Shown here one piece after another: positions 27,738-36,530 of a DNA stretch of 64,000 nucleotides; positions within the stretch are counted from its first letter, which is position 1, and every line of letters starts with the position of its first letter. This DNA is from Argonema antarcticum A004/B2. GTDB lineage: Bacteria; Cyanobacteriota; Cyanobacteriia; Cyanobacteriales; Aerosakkonemataceae. The notes beneath the pieces were generated by a model, which ran no database searches, was not told the DNA's origin, and saw only the letters and a program-made list of their open reading frames with translations. The translations under genes were made by a program, and so were the position numbers. The stretch covers positions 49,539-113,538 of the forward strand of contig NZ_JAIQZN010000010.1 in the NCBI RefSeq assembly GCF_023333585.1, written 5' to 3'.

Positions 27738-29317
27738 TGAACATTGCCACTATCCTGCACGATCGCACTGCCACTCACCCGCAATTACCGGCAATAATTG
27801 ATACAGATTGCCATCACAGCCGCATCATCACCTTTGCCGATCTGGAACTAGCTGCCAGTCGTGTTTGCACTTTGCTGCGTCGCTGCGGTTTACAGCCTGG
27901 AGATGCCGTGCTGGTGTTTTATCCGATGTCAGCGGAGCTTTACACTGCACTGCTTGCCCTGTTCCGCTTGGGGCTGGTGGCGATTTTCCTAGACCCAGGT
28001 GCTGGTAGAAAACACATTAATCAATGTTGTAAATTATACCCCCCAAAAGCTTTGATTGCCAGTCATAAAGCGCATTTGCTGCGCCTGGTATCTCCAGCTT
28101 TGCGTCGAATTCCGCTCAAATTTGCGATCGCGTTTCCGGTTCCGGGGGCAATTTCTTGGCACAGTGCGCGGCATTTACCGCCAGATCCTGAAATTGTGCG
28201 CTGTAGCCATGATACCCCTGCCTTGCTAACTTTTACCAGCGGTAGCACTGGGCAACCAAAAGCAGCTTTACGCACACACGGTTTTCTTCTATCTCAGAAT
28301 CGAGTTTTGGCACAATGTTTACAACCGAAACCGGGAGAAGTAGAGTTAGTTACTCTGCCTATTTTTGTTCTGGCAAATTTGGCTGCGGGTATGACTAGCG
28401 TAATTCCTAAAGGAGATTTGCGGTTTCCAGGTGCGATCGCTCCATCTCCAATAATTGCACAAATTCAAACTCACAAACCGAGTCGCATATTGGCATCTCC
28501 CGCATTTTTAGAACGCTTGGCTGAATATTGTCTCAAACGTCGTTTAACTCTGCCCAGTATTGAGAAAATCTTTAGTGGAGGTGCTACCGTGATGCCTCTC
28601 GCGATCGCAAAATGGCAGCAGATTGCCCCCCAAGCAGAGTTCACCGTCGTCTACGGTTCCACCGAAGCCGAACCTATTGCCCGAATTTGCGATCGCGATA
28701 TCAAATCCGAAGACATTACCGCCACACTCAACGGACGCGGTTTGTTAGTAGGAAAACCCGTATCTGCAATTCAATTGAAAATTATCCGCCAGCAATGGGG
28801 AAAACCTATTATTTCTTATACCGAGTCCGAATTTGCTAATGCTTGTTTACCCCCCGAAACAGTTGGGGAAATAGTTGTTAGCGGAAACCACGTTTTGCCC
28901 GGTTATTTATATGGATATGGTAATGAAGAAACAAAATTCAACGTAGAAGGTATTCCCTGGCATCGAACTGGCGATGGTGGTTATCTCGATTTGCAAGGTC
29001 GTTTGTGGTTATTGGGACGCTGTAGTGCTTATATTGAAGACGAATACGGTATTCTTTATCCGTTTGCAGTTGAAGCGGTAGTTCAACATTATCCTAATAT
29101 CCGTCGATGCGCGATCGTTTCCTATCGGGGACGGCGAATTCTGGTAGTTGAATTAAATAATCCTAAATCAAAAATTAACTTGACATCTCTACATCAATCT
29201 TTAGCAAATACTCAGATTCACGCTATTAAAGTGTGCAAAAAGCTTCCCGTAGACAAGCGCCATAATAGTAAGATAGATTACCCAGCTTTGCTCAAACTTT
29301 TGCAGATTTCTCGATAG
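27737..29317 (+). CDS. AMP-dependent ligase (OleC / acyl-CoA synthetase-like)
   Basis: A 526-residue ANL-superfamily enzyme that activates a carboxylate as an acyl-adenylate. Motifs are FTSGSTGQPKAALRTHG near residue 165 (P-loop A3), VVYGSTEAEP (A5), HRTGDGGYLDLQGRLWLLGR (A7/A8, with Asp and Arg for ATP ribose and hinge) and a C-terminal Lys segment KLPVDKRHNSKIDYPAL (A10). The sequence most resembles the OleC or 'peptide synthase' branch, in which OleC closes a beta-lactone from a beta-hydroxy acid; that assignment is by recall. No OleA, OleB or OleD gene is adjacent. It is the last gene of the operon. Confidence 0.85.
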   Translation: MNIATILHDRTATHPQLPAIIDTDCHHSRIITFADLELAASRVCTLLRRCGLQPGDAVLVFYPMSAELYTALLALFRLGLVAIFLDPGAGRKHINQCCKLYPPKALIASHKAHLLRLVSPALRRIPLKFAIAFPVPGAISWHSARHLPPDPEIVRCSHDTPALLTFTSGSTGQPKAALRTHGFLLSQNRVLAQCLQPKPGEVELVTLPIFVLANLAAGMTSVIPKGDLRFPGAIAPSPIIAQIQTHKPSRILASPAFLERLAEYCLKRRLTLPSIEKIFSGGATVMPLAIAKWQQIAPQAEFTVVYGSTEAEPIARICDRDIKSEDITATLNGRGLLVGKPVSAIQLKIIRQQWGKPIISYTESEFANACLPPETVGEIVVSGNHVLPGYLYGYGNEETKFNVEGIPWHRTGDGGYLDLQGRLWLLGRCSAYIEDEYGILYPFAVEAVVQHYPNIRRCAIVSYRGRRILVVELNNPKSKINLTSLHQSLANTQIHAIKVCKKLPVDKRHNSKIDYPALLKLLQISR

Positions 29318-29685
29318 TTAGTAAAAATTTTGCATGCCAAATAACCTATCTGGCAATAATATTGGAGGCAGGGTGGTTTCATTCTCTCAAAAACCGACAC
29401 TCTGAAGCGGCTATGCAGGCTTTGTTCGTGTAGCCCCAGGCTTGAGCCTGCGGGCATTTCTAGAGGGTTTTTTTGTATGGATGCGATCGCATGGAAATTG
29501 GGATGCAGCCGAGTTGTTAGATCTGGCAGTCTTATGGGAATACTAGGGAGGCAGAAAGCGCGATCGCTCTATGCCCCATCTGCAACCTGCCCAGGCAAAA
29601 CTCTCTGCGTTATTACGCTTGCAGAATTCTCAGTTGGGTGGGAAAATTTACAAAAACAGGCTTTTAACGATACAAGAGGAACAAT
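29318..29685. other. Intergenic region after the operon
   Basis: No convincing gene. A CCCCAGGCTTGAGCCTGCGGG hairpin-like stretch near 29434-29455 is followed by TTTTTTT at about 29468-29475 and may terminate the operon. An open frame across 29477-29902 is a shadow of the following nuclease gene for most of its length. Confidence 0.5.
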
Positions 29686-30870
29686 ATGGGATTCATTGAA
29701 GATATTGCAAAGGTTTCCGAACAAGTTCGCAAGAAAGCTGACCAAGTTACTGGAGAAGAAGCAACTAAGCAGTCCCTCATCTTGCCGTTCTTCAGTGCGC
29801 TGGGCTATGACATCTGGGATACGGCAGAGGTTAATCCTGAATATATTTCAGACGCAGCGACAAAGAAACAAGGGCAGTTTGAAAAAGTTGACTACGCTAT
29901 AGCTATCAATGGAACGATTGTTATGCTGGTAGAAGCAAAAGCGCGTAATGAGAAGCCTGAAGCCCACGACGGTCAATTACGCAAATACTTTACTTGGACA
30001 GTCCCAGCCAAAGTTGGTATTGTCACTAACGGCGTTGAATACCGCTTCTTCACCGACTTGGATAATAAAAACATTATGGACAAGGAGCCATTTTTCAGCT
30101 TCAACGTTCTTAAATATGACTTAAAAGCTCTTGAAGACTTAAAGCTATTTCATCGCGATAACTTCGATACAGCAGCTATTATTAAGTATGCGGAGGAGAT
30201 GGTCTATGTAAAAGGCATGACTCAACTTGTAGGAGATATTTTGCGTTCTCCTTCCGAGAAATTTATTCGCTTTTTGTTGGAGGAATTTGGTGAAACATCG
30301 CCTCTGAAGACGGCTGAAGGCCAGATAAATAAGATTAATAGTAAAGTAGTTGAAAGGTTTAAACCAATCATTACAAAAGCGATTCAGGCTAGCTTAGTTG
30401 AGCTAATGACTCGCTCAATTAGTCAGGAGATATCCCAATATAATGTAGCTGGAACAGCCACAAAAACCGCAGATCCAGAAGATATTCCAGAAGACCCAGG
30501 AACTGGAGAATCAAAAATTGTAACAACTCCTGAAGAACTGGAAGCATTTGAAAAAATCAAAGCTGTTGTAGCTACTTCCAAATACAAATTCGATATTAAC
30601 CACAAAGATACAGTCTCCTACTTCGGAGTAAATCTGGGTAAAACTACGTGGTGGTTCCTGCGGCTGTATTTGACTCCAAAGAAAAACAGTTTTGTAACTC
30701 GCCTACCTGTAAATGAAGTGAAATCTCTAGCATCAGGCTTTGAAGTACAAGAAGTCTCAGCTTCACTTGGAGATGCAGCATCACGAGTAATCATTTCCTC
30801 TGTCAGCGATTTAAGTAAGCTTACATCTCTGATTCTTAAGTGTTACGAGACAGAAGCAGCCAAGCACTAA
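29686..30870 (+). CDS. Orphan HsdR N-terminal-domain restriction nuclease
   Basis: A 394-residue protein. The first 170 residues match the type I restriction HsdR N-terminal PD-(D/E)XK domain: SLILPFFSALGYDIWD, then KVD69YAIAINGTIVMLVE83AK85 (catalytic D-x13-E-x-K), and TNGVEYRFFTDLDN. The translocase motor domain of HsdR is absent, and no hsdM or hsdS is near. The C-terminal 130 residues (after EDPGTGESKIVTTPEELEAF) form a separate alpha/beta part of unknown role, with TTWWFLRLYLTPKKNSF. Stand-alone proteins of this type are common in bacteria and may be defence nucleases. The gene has AT-richer codon use than the upstream operon. Confidence 0.85.
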   Translation: MGFIEDIAKVSEQVRKKADQVTGEEATKQSLILPFFSALGYDIWDTAEVNPEYISDAATKKQGQFEKVDYAIAINGTIVMLVEAKARNEKPEAHDGQLRKYFTWTVPAKVGIVTNGVEYRFFTDLDNKNIMDKEPFFSFNVLKYDLKALEDLKLFHRDNFDTAAIIKYAEEMVYVKGMTQLVGDILRSPSEKFIRFLLEEFGETSPLKTAEGQINKINSKVVERFKPIITKAIQASLVELMTRSISQEISQYNVAGTATKTADPEDIPEDPGTGESKIVTTPEELEAFEKIKAVVATSKYKFDINHKDTVSYFGVNLGKTTWWFLRLYLTPKKNSFVTRLPVNEVKSLASGFEVQEVSASLGDAASRVIISSVSDLSKLTSLILKCYETEAAKH

Positions 30871-30934
30871 ATAAATCCGGTAGGGTGCGTTAGGCTTAAG
30901 CCGTAACGTACCATCACGTAAAATTTCTGGATTT

Positions 30935-30977
30935 GGTAGGTTGTTGCGCTGTCTTCGCTAAAGCGCAACAACCTACC
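30935..30977. repeat. Palindromic repeat, family GGTACGTTGTTGCGC, copy 2
   Basis: GGTAGGTTGTTGCGCT (30935-30950) pairs perfectly with 30962-30977. It lies 65 bases past the nuclease gene, next to a weaker GTGCGTTAGG/CCGTAACGTACC dyad at about 30886-30913. Confidence 0.8.
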
Positions 30978-30999
30978 TACTACTGACTACCAACTTGCA

Positions 31000-31563
31000 T
31001 TACTCCAAAAGCCAGCTAAATAACTCTCCTACAGTCAACTGTAAATCATTAGCAAAAGAAGGTACGGGAAGTTGCTGTTCTGGTTCGTCAAATATTTCCG
31101 GTTGTTCCCTGGGAAGATAAACAAATACTGTTTTCTCATCTGGATCGATTAACCAACCCATCTGTGTCTCGTATTTCAGACAGTGGAGAATATTTTTAGT
31201 AACTTTCGTCTGGCTTTGTTCCGGCGATAAAATCTCGATCGTCCAATCGGGGGCTAACTGAAAAACGTTGGCAATTTCGCCATTCTCATCGCGAGGTATT
31301 CTATCCCAAACAAACACCGACACATCCGGTACGATCGATCTGCCGCCAAAGGTACACCGCAGTTCGGTAAAAGCCCGTGCAATTCGCCGAGGTTTTAAGG
31401 CAGCATTGATAACAGTAACTTGTTCCGTCTGAATCGTACTGTGTTTTCCTTGGGGCATTGGCTTTTGAATTATTTTTCCGTCAATATACTCGCTGGCGGG
31501 TTTTGTTTCTGGTAGTTTCAGAAACTCTTCTAATGTGACGGGTTTGGATGGTGTTTGTACCAT
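31000..31563 (-). CDS. Uma2-family (DUF820) putative endonuclease
   Basis: A 187-residue protein of the Uma2/DUF820 family, which is greatly expanded in cyanobacteria and has a PD-(D/E)XK fold. Visible elements are VTLEEFLKLPETKPASEYID at the N-terminus (the family SEYIDG signature), IVPDVSVF with its Asp, and APDWTIEILSPEQSQTKVTK with the Glu and following Lys. Cellular function is not established. I chose the ATG at 31563 (MVQTPSK) instead of a TTG eight codons upstream. The neighbours give no functional hint. Confidence 0.88.
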   Translation of the reverse strand: MVQTPSKPVTLEEFLKLPETKPASEYIDGKIIQKPMPQGKHSTIQTEQVTVINAALKPRRIARAFTELRCTFGGRSIVPDVSVFVWDRIPRDENGEIANVFQLAPDWTIEILSPEQSQTKVTKNILHCLKYETQMGWLIDPDEKTVFVYLPREQPEIFDEPEQQLPVPSFANDLQLTVGELFSWLLE

Positions 31564-31651
31564 TTGGGGCAATTTCCCAGAAAGCAAGTATCGGAGTTAT
31601 GAGAACTATTTTATCACGGCTTATCCAATGACGCTCCCAGCAGTTCAGATA

Positions 31652-31676
31652 TCCGACTTCTTAAAGAAGTCGGGTA
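31652..31676. repeat. Palindrome TCCGACTTCTTAAAGAAGTCGG type
   Basis: CCGACTTCTT and AAGAAGTCGG form a short perfect hairpin between divergent genes. A related but shorter dyad (ATACCCGAC...GTCGGGTAT) lies at 38267-38291, and a single arm-like CCCCGACTTCTGG lies near 49170. These look like members of a small dispersed palindrome family. Confidence 0.65.
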
Positions 31677-31777
31677 TGTCGCCTTCACAGCATTGAGGAT
31701 TTTGTGTCAAATTACTCAGTTTCCCACACAAAATTGCTGTACCTTGGCCAGTAGTTCGCCCAAACCAAAACACTCTT

Positions 31778-32245
31778 GTGGAGAAAGTTACGATCGACAA
31801 CTTGCAAGCTGACCTGACAAACATCCTCAAACAAATCTGCGAATCTACTGGGTGGAAGTATGCTGAAGTGTGGATTCCAGACAGCAAGCTGATGCGTCTC
31901 CATCCCGCATATTATATGGTATCGGAGGAACTGGCTGATTTCCGAAAAGAATCGGAAAGTTTTACCTTCGCAGCAGGCGCGGGTTTACCAGGTCGCGTGT
32001 GGATGATGCAAAAACCGGAATGGATCGAAAATGTAGAGTTAGAACCTGCTATCTATTATCGATCGCATCTTGCCAAACAAGCCGGACTAAAAGCAGCTTT
32101 GGGTGTACCCATTCTGGCATCAGGCGAAGTTGTTGCCATATTGGCATTTTACAACGATGTGGCTCTACCGCTAGACGAGAATATAATAGCTGAATTTCGC
32201 GATCGCATTCAAACCTTAATATTAGAATTTAAACTAACTGAGTAA
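31778..32245 (+). CDS. GAF-domain protein
   Basis: A 155-residue protein that is almost entirely one GAF domain. It has an N-terminal helix (NLQADLTNILKQICEST), then YAEVWIPDSKLMRLHPAYYM, GAGLPGRVWMMQKPEWIENV, GLKAALGVPILASGEVVAIL and FYNDVALPLDENI. There is no chromophore-binding Cys in a phytochrome-like position and no output domain, so it probably senses a small ligand or binds a partner kinase. The start is GTG at 31778; no better ATG is available without losing the first helix. Confidence 0.85.
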   Translation: MEKVTIDNLQADLTNILKQICESTGWKYAEVWIPDSKLMRLHPAYYMVSEELADFRKESESFTFAAGAGLPGRVWMMQKPEWIENVELEPAIYYRSHLAKQAGLKAALGVPILASGEVVAILAFYNDVALPLDENIIAEFRDRIQTLILEFKLTE

Positions 32246-32519
32246 AACAGGTTAATCATGTTATACAGCAAAGTGCTGAGTGCAAACACAGTCGCTTCCT
32301 TGCTTTGAAGTCATATTGTGTCCGGTCGCATCGTTAGTATATGAGTGATATCGTCAAATTGTCTGTTTTCATCCTTGGTTAAATTTTTACCGCAGATGTA
32401 GACAGATACACGCAGATGAACGCAGATAAGAATAATCACACGACTTTTTTAGGTAACAGATGCTACCGGACATGATATCATCTAGTTTTTCAATCTAAAA
32501 TCTAAAATCTAAAATTGTC
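32246..32519. other. Intergenic region with short repeats
   Basis: No gene. Contains an ACCGCAGATGTAGACAGATA-type repeat near 32390 that recurs near 38757, and ATCTAAA heptamers at about 32492-32515 immediately before the stop of the next gene. Confidence 0.6.
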
Positions 32520-33221
32520 TTAGGGCATCCACTCCAAAGCAATTCCGAAGCGAGTATCTTTATCTTGCCTTGCATTCTGCTTCTGAATATCTGTCGATAT
32601 GCGGAAATTGCGAGTAACCGCATAACCAGTAGAAAGCGTCGTCAAACCCACTTCCTCATTCGTACCGGGAGACACCCAACTCTGAGTTAAAGAAATATCT
32701 GCTGCACCGCCGCGAGATAAAACTAACAGCAACTTAGCACCGACATTCAGCCCAGATGTTGTATATCGATCAGTTTCCAAATGCCGATAACCCACGACAG
32801 GTGCTATATTAATATAGCCGCCTAATGGTAGCACATAATAACGCAAATCTCCACCATAAGTTTGGCGATCGCCATTAAACGTGGTCTGAAAATCCCCACT
32901 CACCGTCAACCCAGTTCTACCGACAAACAAATCCTCCACTCCAACCATTGCACCATCCGCATCATCGGTAGAAGGAAACTGAGTATAACCCAACCGCACC
33001 CGCGTCCGAAAGCTGGGGTCATTCTTAATCTCGTGCAAAACATCCGGCACTTTTCGCATCCACCGCTGCAACACTGGACTATTTTCAATAATTTCTGGAC
33101 TTAAATCTAAATCCCTAGCACCGGGAGAAGGACTTGCTGGTGGCGGGGTTTGACAAATAGCAGATGGTGTTACCAATGTCAAGCAACTGCCGATAAATAA
33201 AAGCGAGTAAATTAACTTCAT
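32520..33221 (-). CDS. Secreted protein, probable outer-membrane beta-barrel
   Basis: A 233-residue protein with a signal peptide (MKLIYSLLFIGSCLTLVTPS, cleavage after AICQ). A Pro/Ser linker and short helix precede residues 75-233. These alternate polar and hydrophobic residues with many Gly/Thr/Tyr strands (VRLGYTQFPS, LRYYVLPLGGYINIAPVVGY, GIALEWMP). The final aromatic-Met-Pro rather than a terminal Phe is slightly atypical for an outer-membrane barrel. No family is recognised. Confidence 0.65.
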   Translation of the reverse strand: MKLIYSLLFIGSCLTLVTPSAICQTPPPASPSPGARDLDLSPEIIENSPVLQRWMRKVPDVLHEIKNDPSFRTRVRLGYTQFPSTDDADGAMVGVEDLFVGRTGLTVSGDFQTTFNGDRQTYGGDLRYYVLPLGGYINIAPVVGYRHLETDRYTTSGLNVGAKLLLVLSRGGAADISLTQSWVSPGTNEEVGLTTLSTGYAVTRNFRISTDIQKQNARQDKDTRFGIALEWMP

Positions 33222-33246
33222 TTTGAGTATTAAGTTTATATTTTAA

Positions 33247-33345
33247 ATGCAAAGGAACGCAAAGGTTTACGCAGAGATCCAAGACCTTGGCAATTAGCTT
33301 ATCATTTCGATCGACTTCTCTGCGTTCCTTTGCGTTTACCTCTGC
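33247..33345. repeat. GCAAAGGAACGCAGAG-type inverted repeats
   Basis: Several copies of TGCAAAGGAACGCA and its complement (CTCTGCGTTCCTTTGCG) are arranged in opposite orientation across about 100 bases, giving a foldable element between two genes. No coding capacity. Confidence 0.65.
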
Positions 33346-33351
33346 GTTCCT

Positions 33352-33388
33352 TTGCGTTAAAAAAAGGTTCTGCCAAGAGCAGAACCTA
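33352..33388 (-). terminator. Rho-independent terminator of acsF
   Basis: Read on the minus strand: AGGTTCTGC, a 5-base loop, GCAGAACCT, then TTTTTTT. It begins 26 bases after the acsF stop codon. The 9-bp perfect stem followed by a U-tract is a textbook intrinsic terminator. Confidence 0.9.
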
Positions 33389-33413
33389 GTCGATCGAGTA
33401 TCAACAATGAAAA

Positions 33414-34490
33414 CTAGCGCACTGTTCCTTCCAAAGCCGTCATATCGATCGGCTTATTAAAGTACAGCCGCAGCAACTGCCAACCATTCGAGACATAGTA
33501 AGGCAGCTTCTGGAAGAATTGCACGAACTTCGGCGTCTTCGAGTTTGCGATCGCACTCAACCGAGCATTATTCTGCACGCAAGTATCAAGCCGCTGGTAG
33601 AAGTCTGGACGCGCCACATCCAAAATCACCGGGAACACCCGTCCAGCACTTTCATTCGTCTTCTCAATCACGTGAATATCATAATCACGCGCATTCAGAC
33701 CGAGCGTCGCATAGAAATCAGCCCGCTGGATATCGTTAAGATACATCGTAGCAAACACCGACAGCAGGAAGAACCGGCACCACAGCTTCGCCTTCCAATC
33801 ATTCAAAGTTTGCGGCTGAGCTTTCATCACAGCATCGAAGAAATCGCCGTGACGGTTTTCATCCTGACACCAGTTTTCAAAGAAGCGGAAAATTGGATAA
33901 ACCCGATGTTCGGGATGGGCTTCCAAATGGCGATAAATTGTGATATAGCGCCAATAGCCAATTTTCTCAGACAGATAGGTCGCGTAGAAGATAAACTTGG
34001 GCTTGAAGTAGGTGTAGTTTTTACTCTTAGTCAAAAATCCCAAGTCTAGCGACAAGTTGAAATCGGACAACGCCTTATTCAGGAAGCCAGAATGACGGGC
34101 CTCATCTCGCGACATCAGGTTAAAGCACTCTGCTAGGACTGGGCTTTTGTCCTTCAAACGGCGTCCCATTTCCTTGTAAAGCAGGAAGCCAGAAAATTCT
34201 GCCGTGCAGGAACGTTCCAGGAATTCAACGAATAATCGGCGAGTTTCTCCGCTAATAGAATCCCAAGATTGTTCAAATTCCGCATCTCGCACAAAGTGAT
34301 GGCGATTGTAGTCAGCACGGAACTCTTCTAGAATCGCTCTCAGCTCATCTTCGTTAGCCGAGATGTCCATCTTCCCCATTTCCTCAAAGTCCGTGGTGTA
34401 GAACCGAGGCGTCAGGATGGTTTCCTTGGCTGGAACTTTAATTCCGGGCCTTAACTCTTCAAAGCTGGGTTTCTTCAGTGAATCTACCAT
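33414..34490 (-). CDS. acsF: Mg-protoporphyrin IX monomethyl ester oxidative cyclase (aerobic)
   Basis: Forms the isocyclic ring E of chlorophyll from Mg-protoporphyrin IX monomethyl ester using O2. The 358 residues are the usual length. The diiron ferritin-like core shows [31 protein letters not shown] (E-x2-H) and [16 protein letters not shown] (E-x2-H). The N-terminus [19 protein letters not shown] is highly typical. It marks the organism as an oxygenic phototroph. The gene is monocistronic with its own terminator. Many cyanobacteria have a second paralogue for low oxygen; none is in this window, so whether this copy is ChlAI-like or ChlAII-like is not decided. Confidence 0.96.
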   Translation of the reverse strand: MVDSLKKPSFEELRPGIKVPAKETILTPRFYTTDFEEMGKMDISANEDELRAILEEFRADYNRHHFVRDAEFEQSWDSISGETRRLFVEFLERSCTAEFSGFLLYKEMGRRLKDKSPVLAECFNLMSRDEARHSGFLNKALSDFNLSLDLGFLTKSKNYTYFKPKFIFYATYLSEKIGYWRYITIYRHLEAHPEHRVYPIFRFFENWCQDENRHGDFFDAVMKAQPQTLNDWKAKLWCRFFLLSVFATMYLNDIQRADFYATLGLNARDYDIHVIEKTNESAGRVFPVILDVARPDFYQRLDTCVQNNARLSAIANSKTPKFVQFFQKLPYYVSNGWQLLRLYFNKPIDMTALEGTVR

Positions 34491-34774
34491 AAGTTTTTTT
34501 GCTCTCTTCTTATGAGTCGATACTTATTATCGGGCGCTTTATTGGCTGCGTTCCAGTCTACCAAGCTAAGGGGGAGTAGAAGCTAGGTATTTGATTAAGA
34601 CTTGCAACAGAATGTTAAGAAGGGGCTAGGGGCTAGGGGCTAGGGGCTAGGGGAAGAAGGGGGGGCAAAGGGGACAAGAGGGACTCTTTTTCCCAACCCA
34701 TTACTGATGACTGCAACCGATCGCTCTTCAGAATATCTATCATTGGAACTGAAAGGTATTAGCGCGCTCGATCC
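34491..34774. other. acsF upstream region with heptamer repeats
   Basis: Divergent intergenic DNA of 284 bases between acsF and a TM2 gene. Contains tandem GGGCTAG heptamers at about 34624-34655 followed by a G-rich tract. The promoters of both genes must lie here; no specific site is identified. Confidence 0.5.
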
Positions 34775-35242
34775 ATGAATGACCTTGGCACTAGCTATCT
34801 GCTTTGGTTGGCCTGCTTACTTCAGCTACACGGCCTGCATCGCCTGTACAACCGCAAATTTGCCACGGGGCTTTTGTGGCTGTGTACCTTTGGCTTATTT
34901 GGAATTGGGCAGGTAATAGATTTGGTTCTAATTCCCGGCATGGTGGAGGAACACAACACCAAGGTCAGAGCCAAACTGGGTTATTCTCCCACAGGCGTGC
35001 CTATAAATCAAGCTGCGGTTTTAAGAGTAGTGCCACCTACTCGCGACCAACTGATGGTCAAACTTGTCAAAGCGGCAGCTGCTAGAGGTGGGAAAATCTC
35101 CGTAACCCAAGCTGTAATGGACACGGGGATAGGCTTTGCCGAAGTGGAAGCCGTTTTGAAGGAAATGGTCAAATCTGGCTATGTCGGCATTGACAACCAC
35201 CCTGTCTCCGGCGTCGTCATGTATGATTTCCTAGAGATCTGA
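34775..35242 (+). CDS. TM2-domain membrane protein
   Basis: A 155-residue protein. The N-terminal half is a TM2 domain: two hydrophobic segments flanking a basic turn (LLWLACLLQLHGLHRLYNRK, then GLLWLCTFGLFGIGQVIDLV). Pattern G-x-HR-x-Y and GxxxxxD fits the family. Residues 90-155 form a soluble segment with a winged-helix feel (LMVKLVKAAAARGGKISVTQ, VEAVLKEMVKSGYVGIDN). Function is unknown; TM2 proteins may sense membrane stress. Confidence 0.8.
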   Translation: MNDLGTSYLLWLACLLQLHGLHRLYNRKFATGLLWLCTFGLFGIGQVIDLVLIPGMVEEHNTKVRAKLGYSPTGVPINQAAVLRVVPPTRDQLMVKLVKAAAARGGKISVTQAVMDTGIGFAEVEAVLKEMVKSGYVGIDNHPVSGVVMYDFLEI

Positions 35243-35277
35243 ACTACTGACTTAAGACTTAAGACTTGAAAAAATCC

Positions 35278-35438
35278 CTAGTGCAAGTGATCAGTGGTCA
35301 GTTGTCAGTGGTCAGTTGTCAGTGGTCAGTTGTCAGTAGTTACTTGTCAGTTGTCAGTTGTCAGTGGTAAAAATCAAGATTTCCAGAGCAATCATTGGCA
35401 ATTTTTAGTGGTGAGTTATTTCCGCCATCCTGCACTAG
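35278..35438. mobile_element. MITE-like element with CTAGTGCA ends, copy A
   Basis: Begins CTAGTGCAAGTG and ends CATCCTGCACTAG, so the termini are inverted CTAGTGCA. The inside holds a run of GTCAGTG/GTCAGTT heptamers (about 35291-35368), then a unique tract (GGTAAAAATCAAGATTTCC and ATCATTGGCAATTTTTAGTG). The same unique tract with the same ends occurs inverted at 38938-39056 and, left-truncated, at 49431-49514. No coding capacity. Confidence 0.75.
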
Positions 35439-35513
35439 CCCTTTGATAAGTTAAAAGAAAGTAAATTCTCCCTCTTCCCTCTTCCCTAGCCCCTAGCCCC
35501 TAGCCCCTAGACC

Positions 35514-36197
35514 CTAATTTCTCACCAACCACTTTTGCGCGTTCAATCGCTGAACGACACCAAACACCAGCAAATCTAGCGTAATTTTGCGATCGTCAAT
35601 CAAGAAAGGTTCCAGGGTACTTGGTTTACCACCATTTTCAGCAAAGGAAAAAGCTCGTTGTCCTTGAATATCGTCTTTGATGAAATAGACGCGAAACTGA
35701 CGAAAACCCTTATCCCAGTTACCGATGATTTGCCAGCATTCAGGTTCTTGTGCATAGCCAATCACCGGAATCTTTTGCTTTTCCAAAGAAATCTGTAAAT
35801 CTTTGACGCCTTGTTTGGTAAGTCCTGCGGTTAAAGCTGGCAAGTAGTCTTGTTGAATAAATTCAACAAAGGGCTTGTCTTCAACTGCGGGAGCTTTCTC
35901 TTTTTTTGCAGCAGGTTTTTTGTCACCAGCTTTTTCATCTGAATCAGCACCTTCTTCTGCTTCTGCTTTAGGAGGTTTTTTGGCACCAGCTTTTGGTTTA
36001 GCAGCTTTCTCTTCTGCTGCATTAGGATTTGTTTCAGGATTTACTGCTGTTGGATCGGGTGCATTTGCAGTGGGAAGATCTGTCGCCACTGGCTCCTCAG
36101 TGCTGGGAGCGTGTTCTTCGGAAACGCTGGGAGCCTGCTCGTCAACAGTGCTGGGAGCTATTTCTCCGGCTTCGTTACGATCGGTTTCTTCTGCCAT
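35514..36197 (-). CDS. DUF2996 protein with acidic/Ala-Lys-rich N-terminus
   Basis: A 227-residue protein. Residues about 115-227 form the cyanobacterial/plastid DUF2996 domain: FVEFIQQDYLPALTAGLTKQ, VIGYAQEPECWQIIGNWDKG, FRVYFIKDDIQGQRAFSFAE and KITLDLLVFGVVQRLNAQKW. The first 110 residues are low complexity, rich in Glu, Pro, Ala and Lys, and probably disordered. Function is not established. It lies 49 bases downstream of a MoaD-like gene on the same strand, so they may be co-transcribed. Intervening DNA includes ATTTTGG heptamers (36210-36236). Confidence 0.85.
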   Translation of the reverse strand: MAEETDRNEAGEIAPSTVDEQAPSVSEEHAPSTEEPVATDLPTANAPDPTAVNPETNPNAAEEKAAKPKAGAKKPPKAEAEEGADSDEKAGDKKPAAKKEKAPAVEDKPFVEFIQQDYLPALTAGLTKQGVKDLQISLEKQKIPVIGYAQEPECWQIIGNWDKGFRQFRVYFIKDDIQGQRAFSFAENGGKPSTLEPFLIDDRKITLDLLVFGVVQRLNAQKWLVRN

Positions 36198-36246
36198 AGC
36201 TCAATTCAATTTTGGATTTTGGATTTTGGATTTTGGATGAGAGGAT

Positions 36247-36522
36247 TTAACCACCAGCAACTGCCGGAACGATACTCACTTCGTCTCCATCTTGGAGGGA
36301 TGTTTGGGTTCCATCCAGAAAGCGGATATCTTCGCTGTTGACATAGAAGTTCAAAAATCGGCGCGGTTCACCCTTTTCATCGCAAAGACGTCCTTTGATG
36401 CCGGGACAGCTTTGCTCTAGTGAATCTAGCAGTTCGCCAATATTGTTGGCGTTACATTCCAGGGTAGCGCGATCGTTGGTGAACTTTTGCAGAGCAGTAG
36501 GAACTAAAACTTTGACGGACAT
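36247..36522 (-). CDS. MoaD/ThiS-like sulfur-carrier protein
   Basis: A 91-residue beta-grasp protein beginning [20 protein letters not shown] and ending [14 protein letters not shown]. The exposed Gly-Gly tail is the site adenylated and thiocarboxylated in MoaD, ThiS and CysO-type carriers. The segment [18 protein letters not shown] is typical of the long MoaD variants rather than of ThiS. It lies directly downstream of threonine synthase on the same strand, an association I recall in other cyanobacteria. A role as a sulfur donor in amino-acid synthesis is possible but unproven here; molybdopterin synthesis is the alternative. Confidence 0.85.
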   Translation of the reverse strand: MSVKVLVPTALQKFTNDRATLECNANNIGELLDSLEQSCPGIKGRLCDEKGEPRRFLNFYVNSEDIRFLDGTQTSLQDGDEVSIVPAVAGG

Positions 36523-36530
36523 AATAGTCA

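Noticed and set aside
27737..29317. Complete ole (long-chain olefin) cluster
   Set aside because: Only an OleC-like ligase is present; no thiolase-like OleA, OleB hydrolase or OleD reductase.
29477..29902. 141-codon frame before the HsdR-N gene
   Set aside because: Most of it overlaps the true nuclease frame, and the upstream part has no recognisable features.
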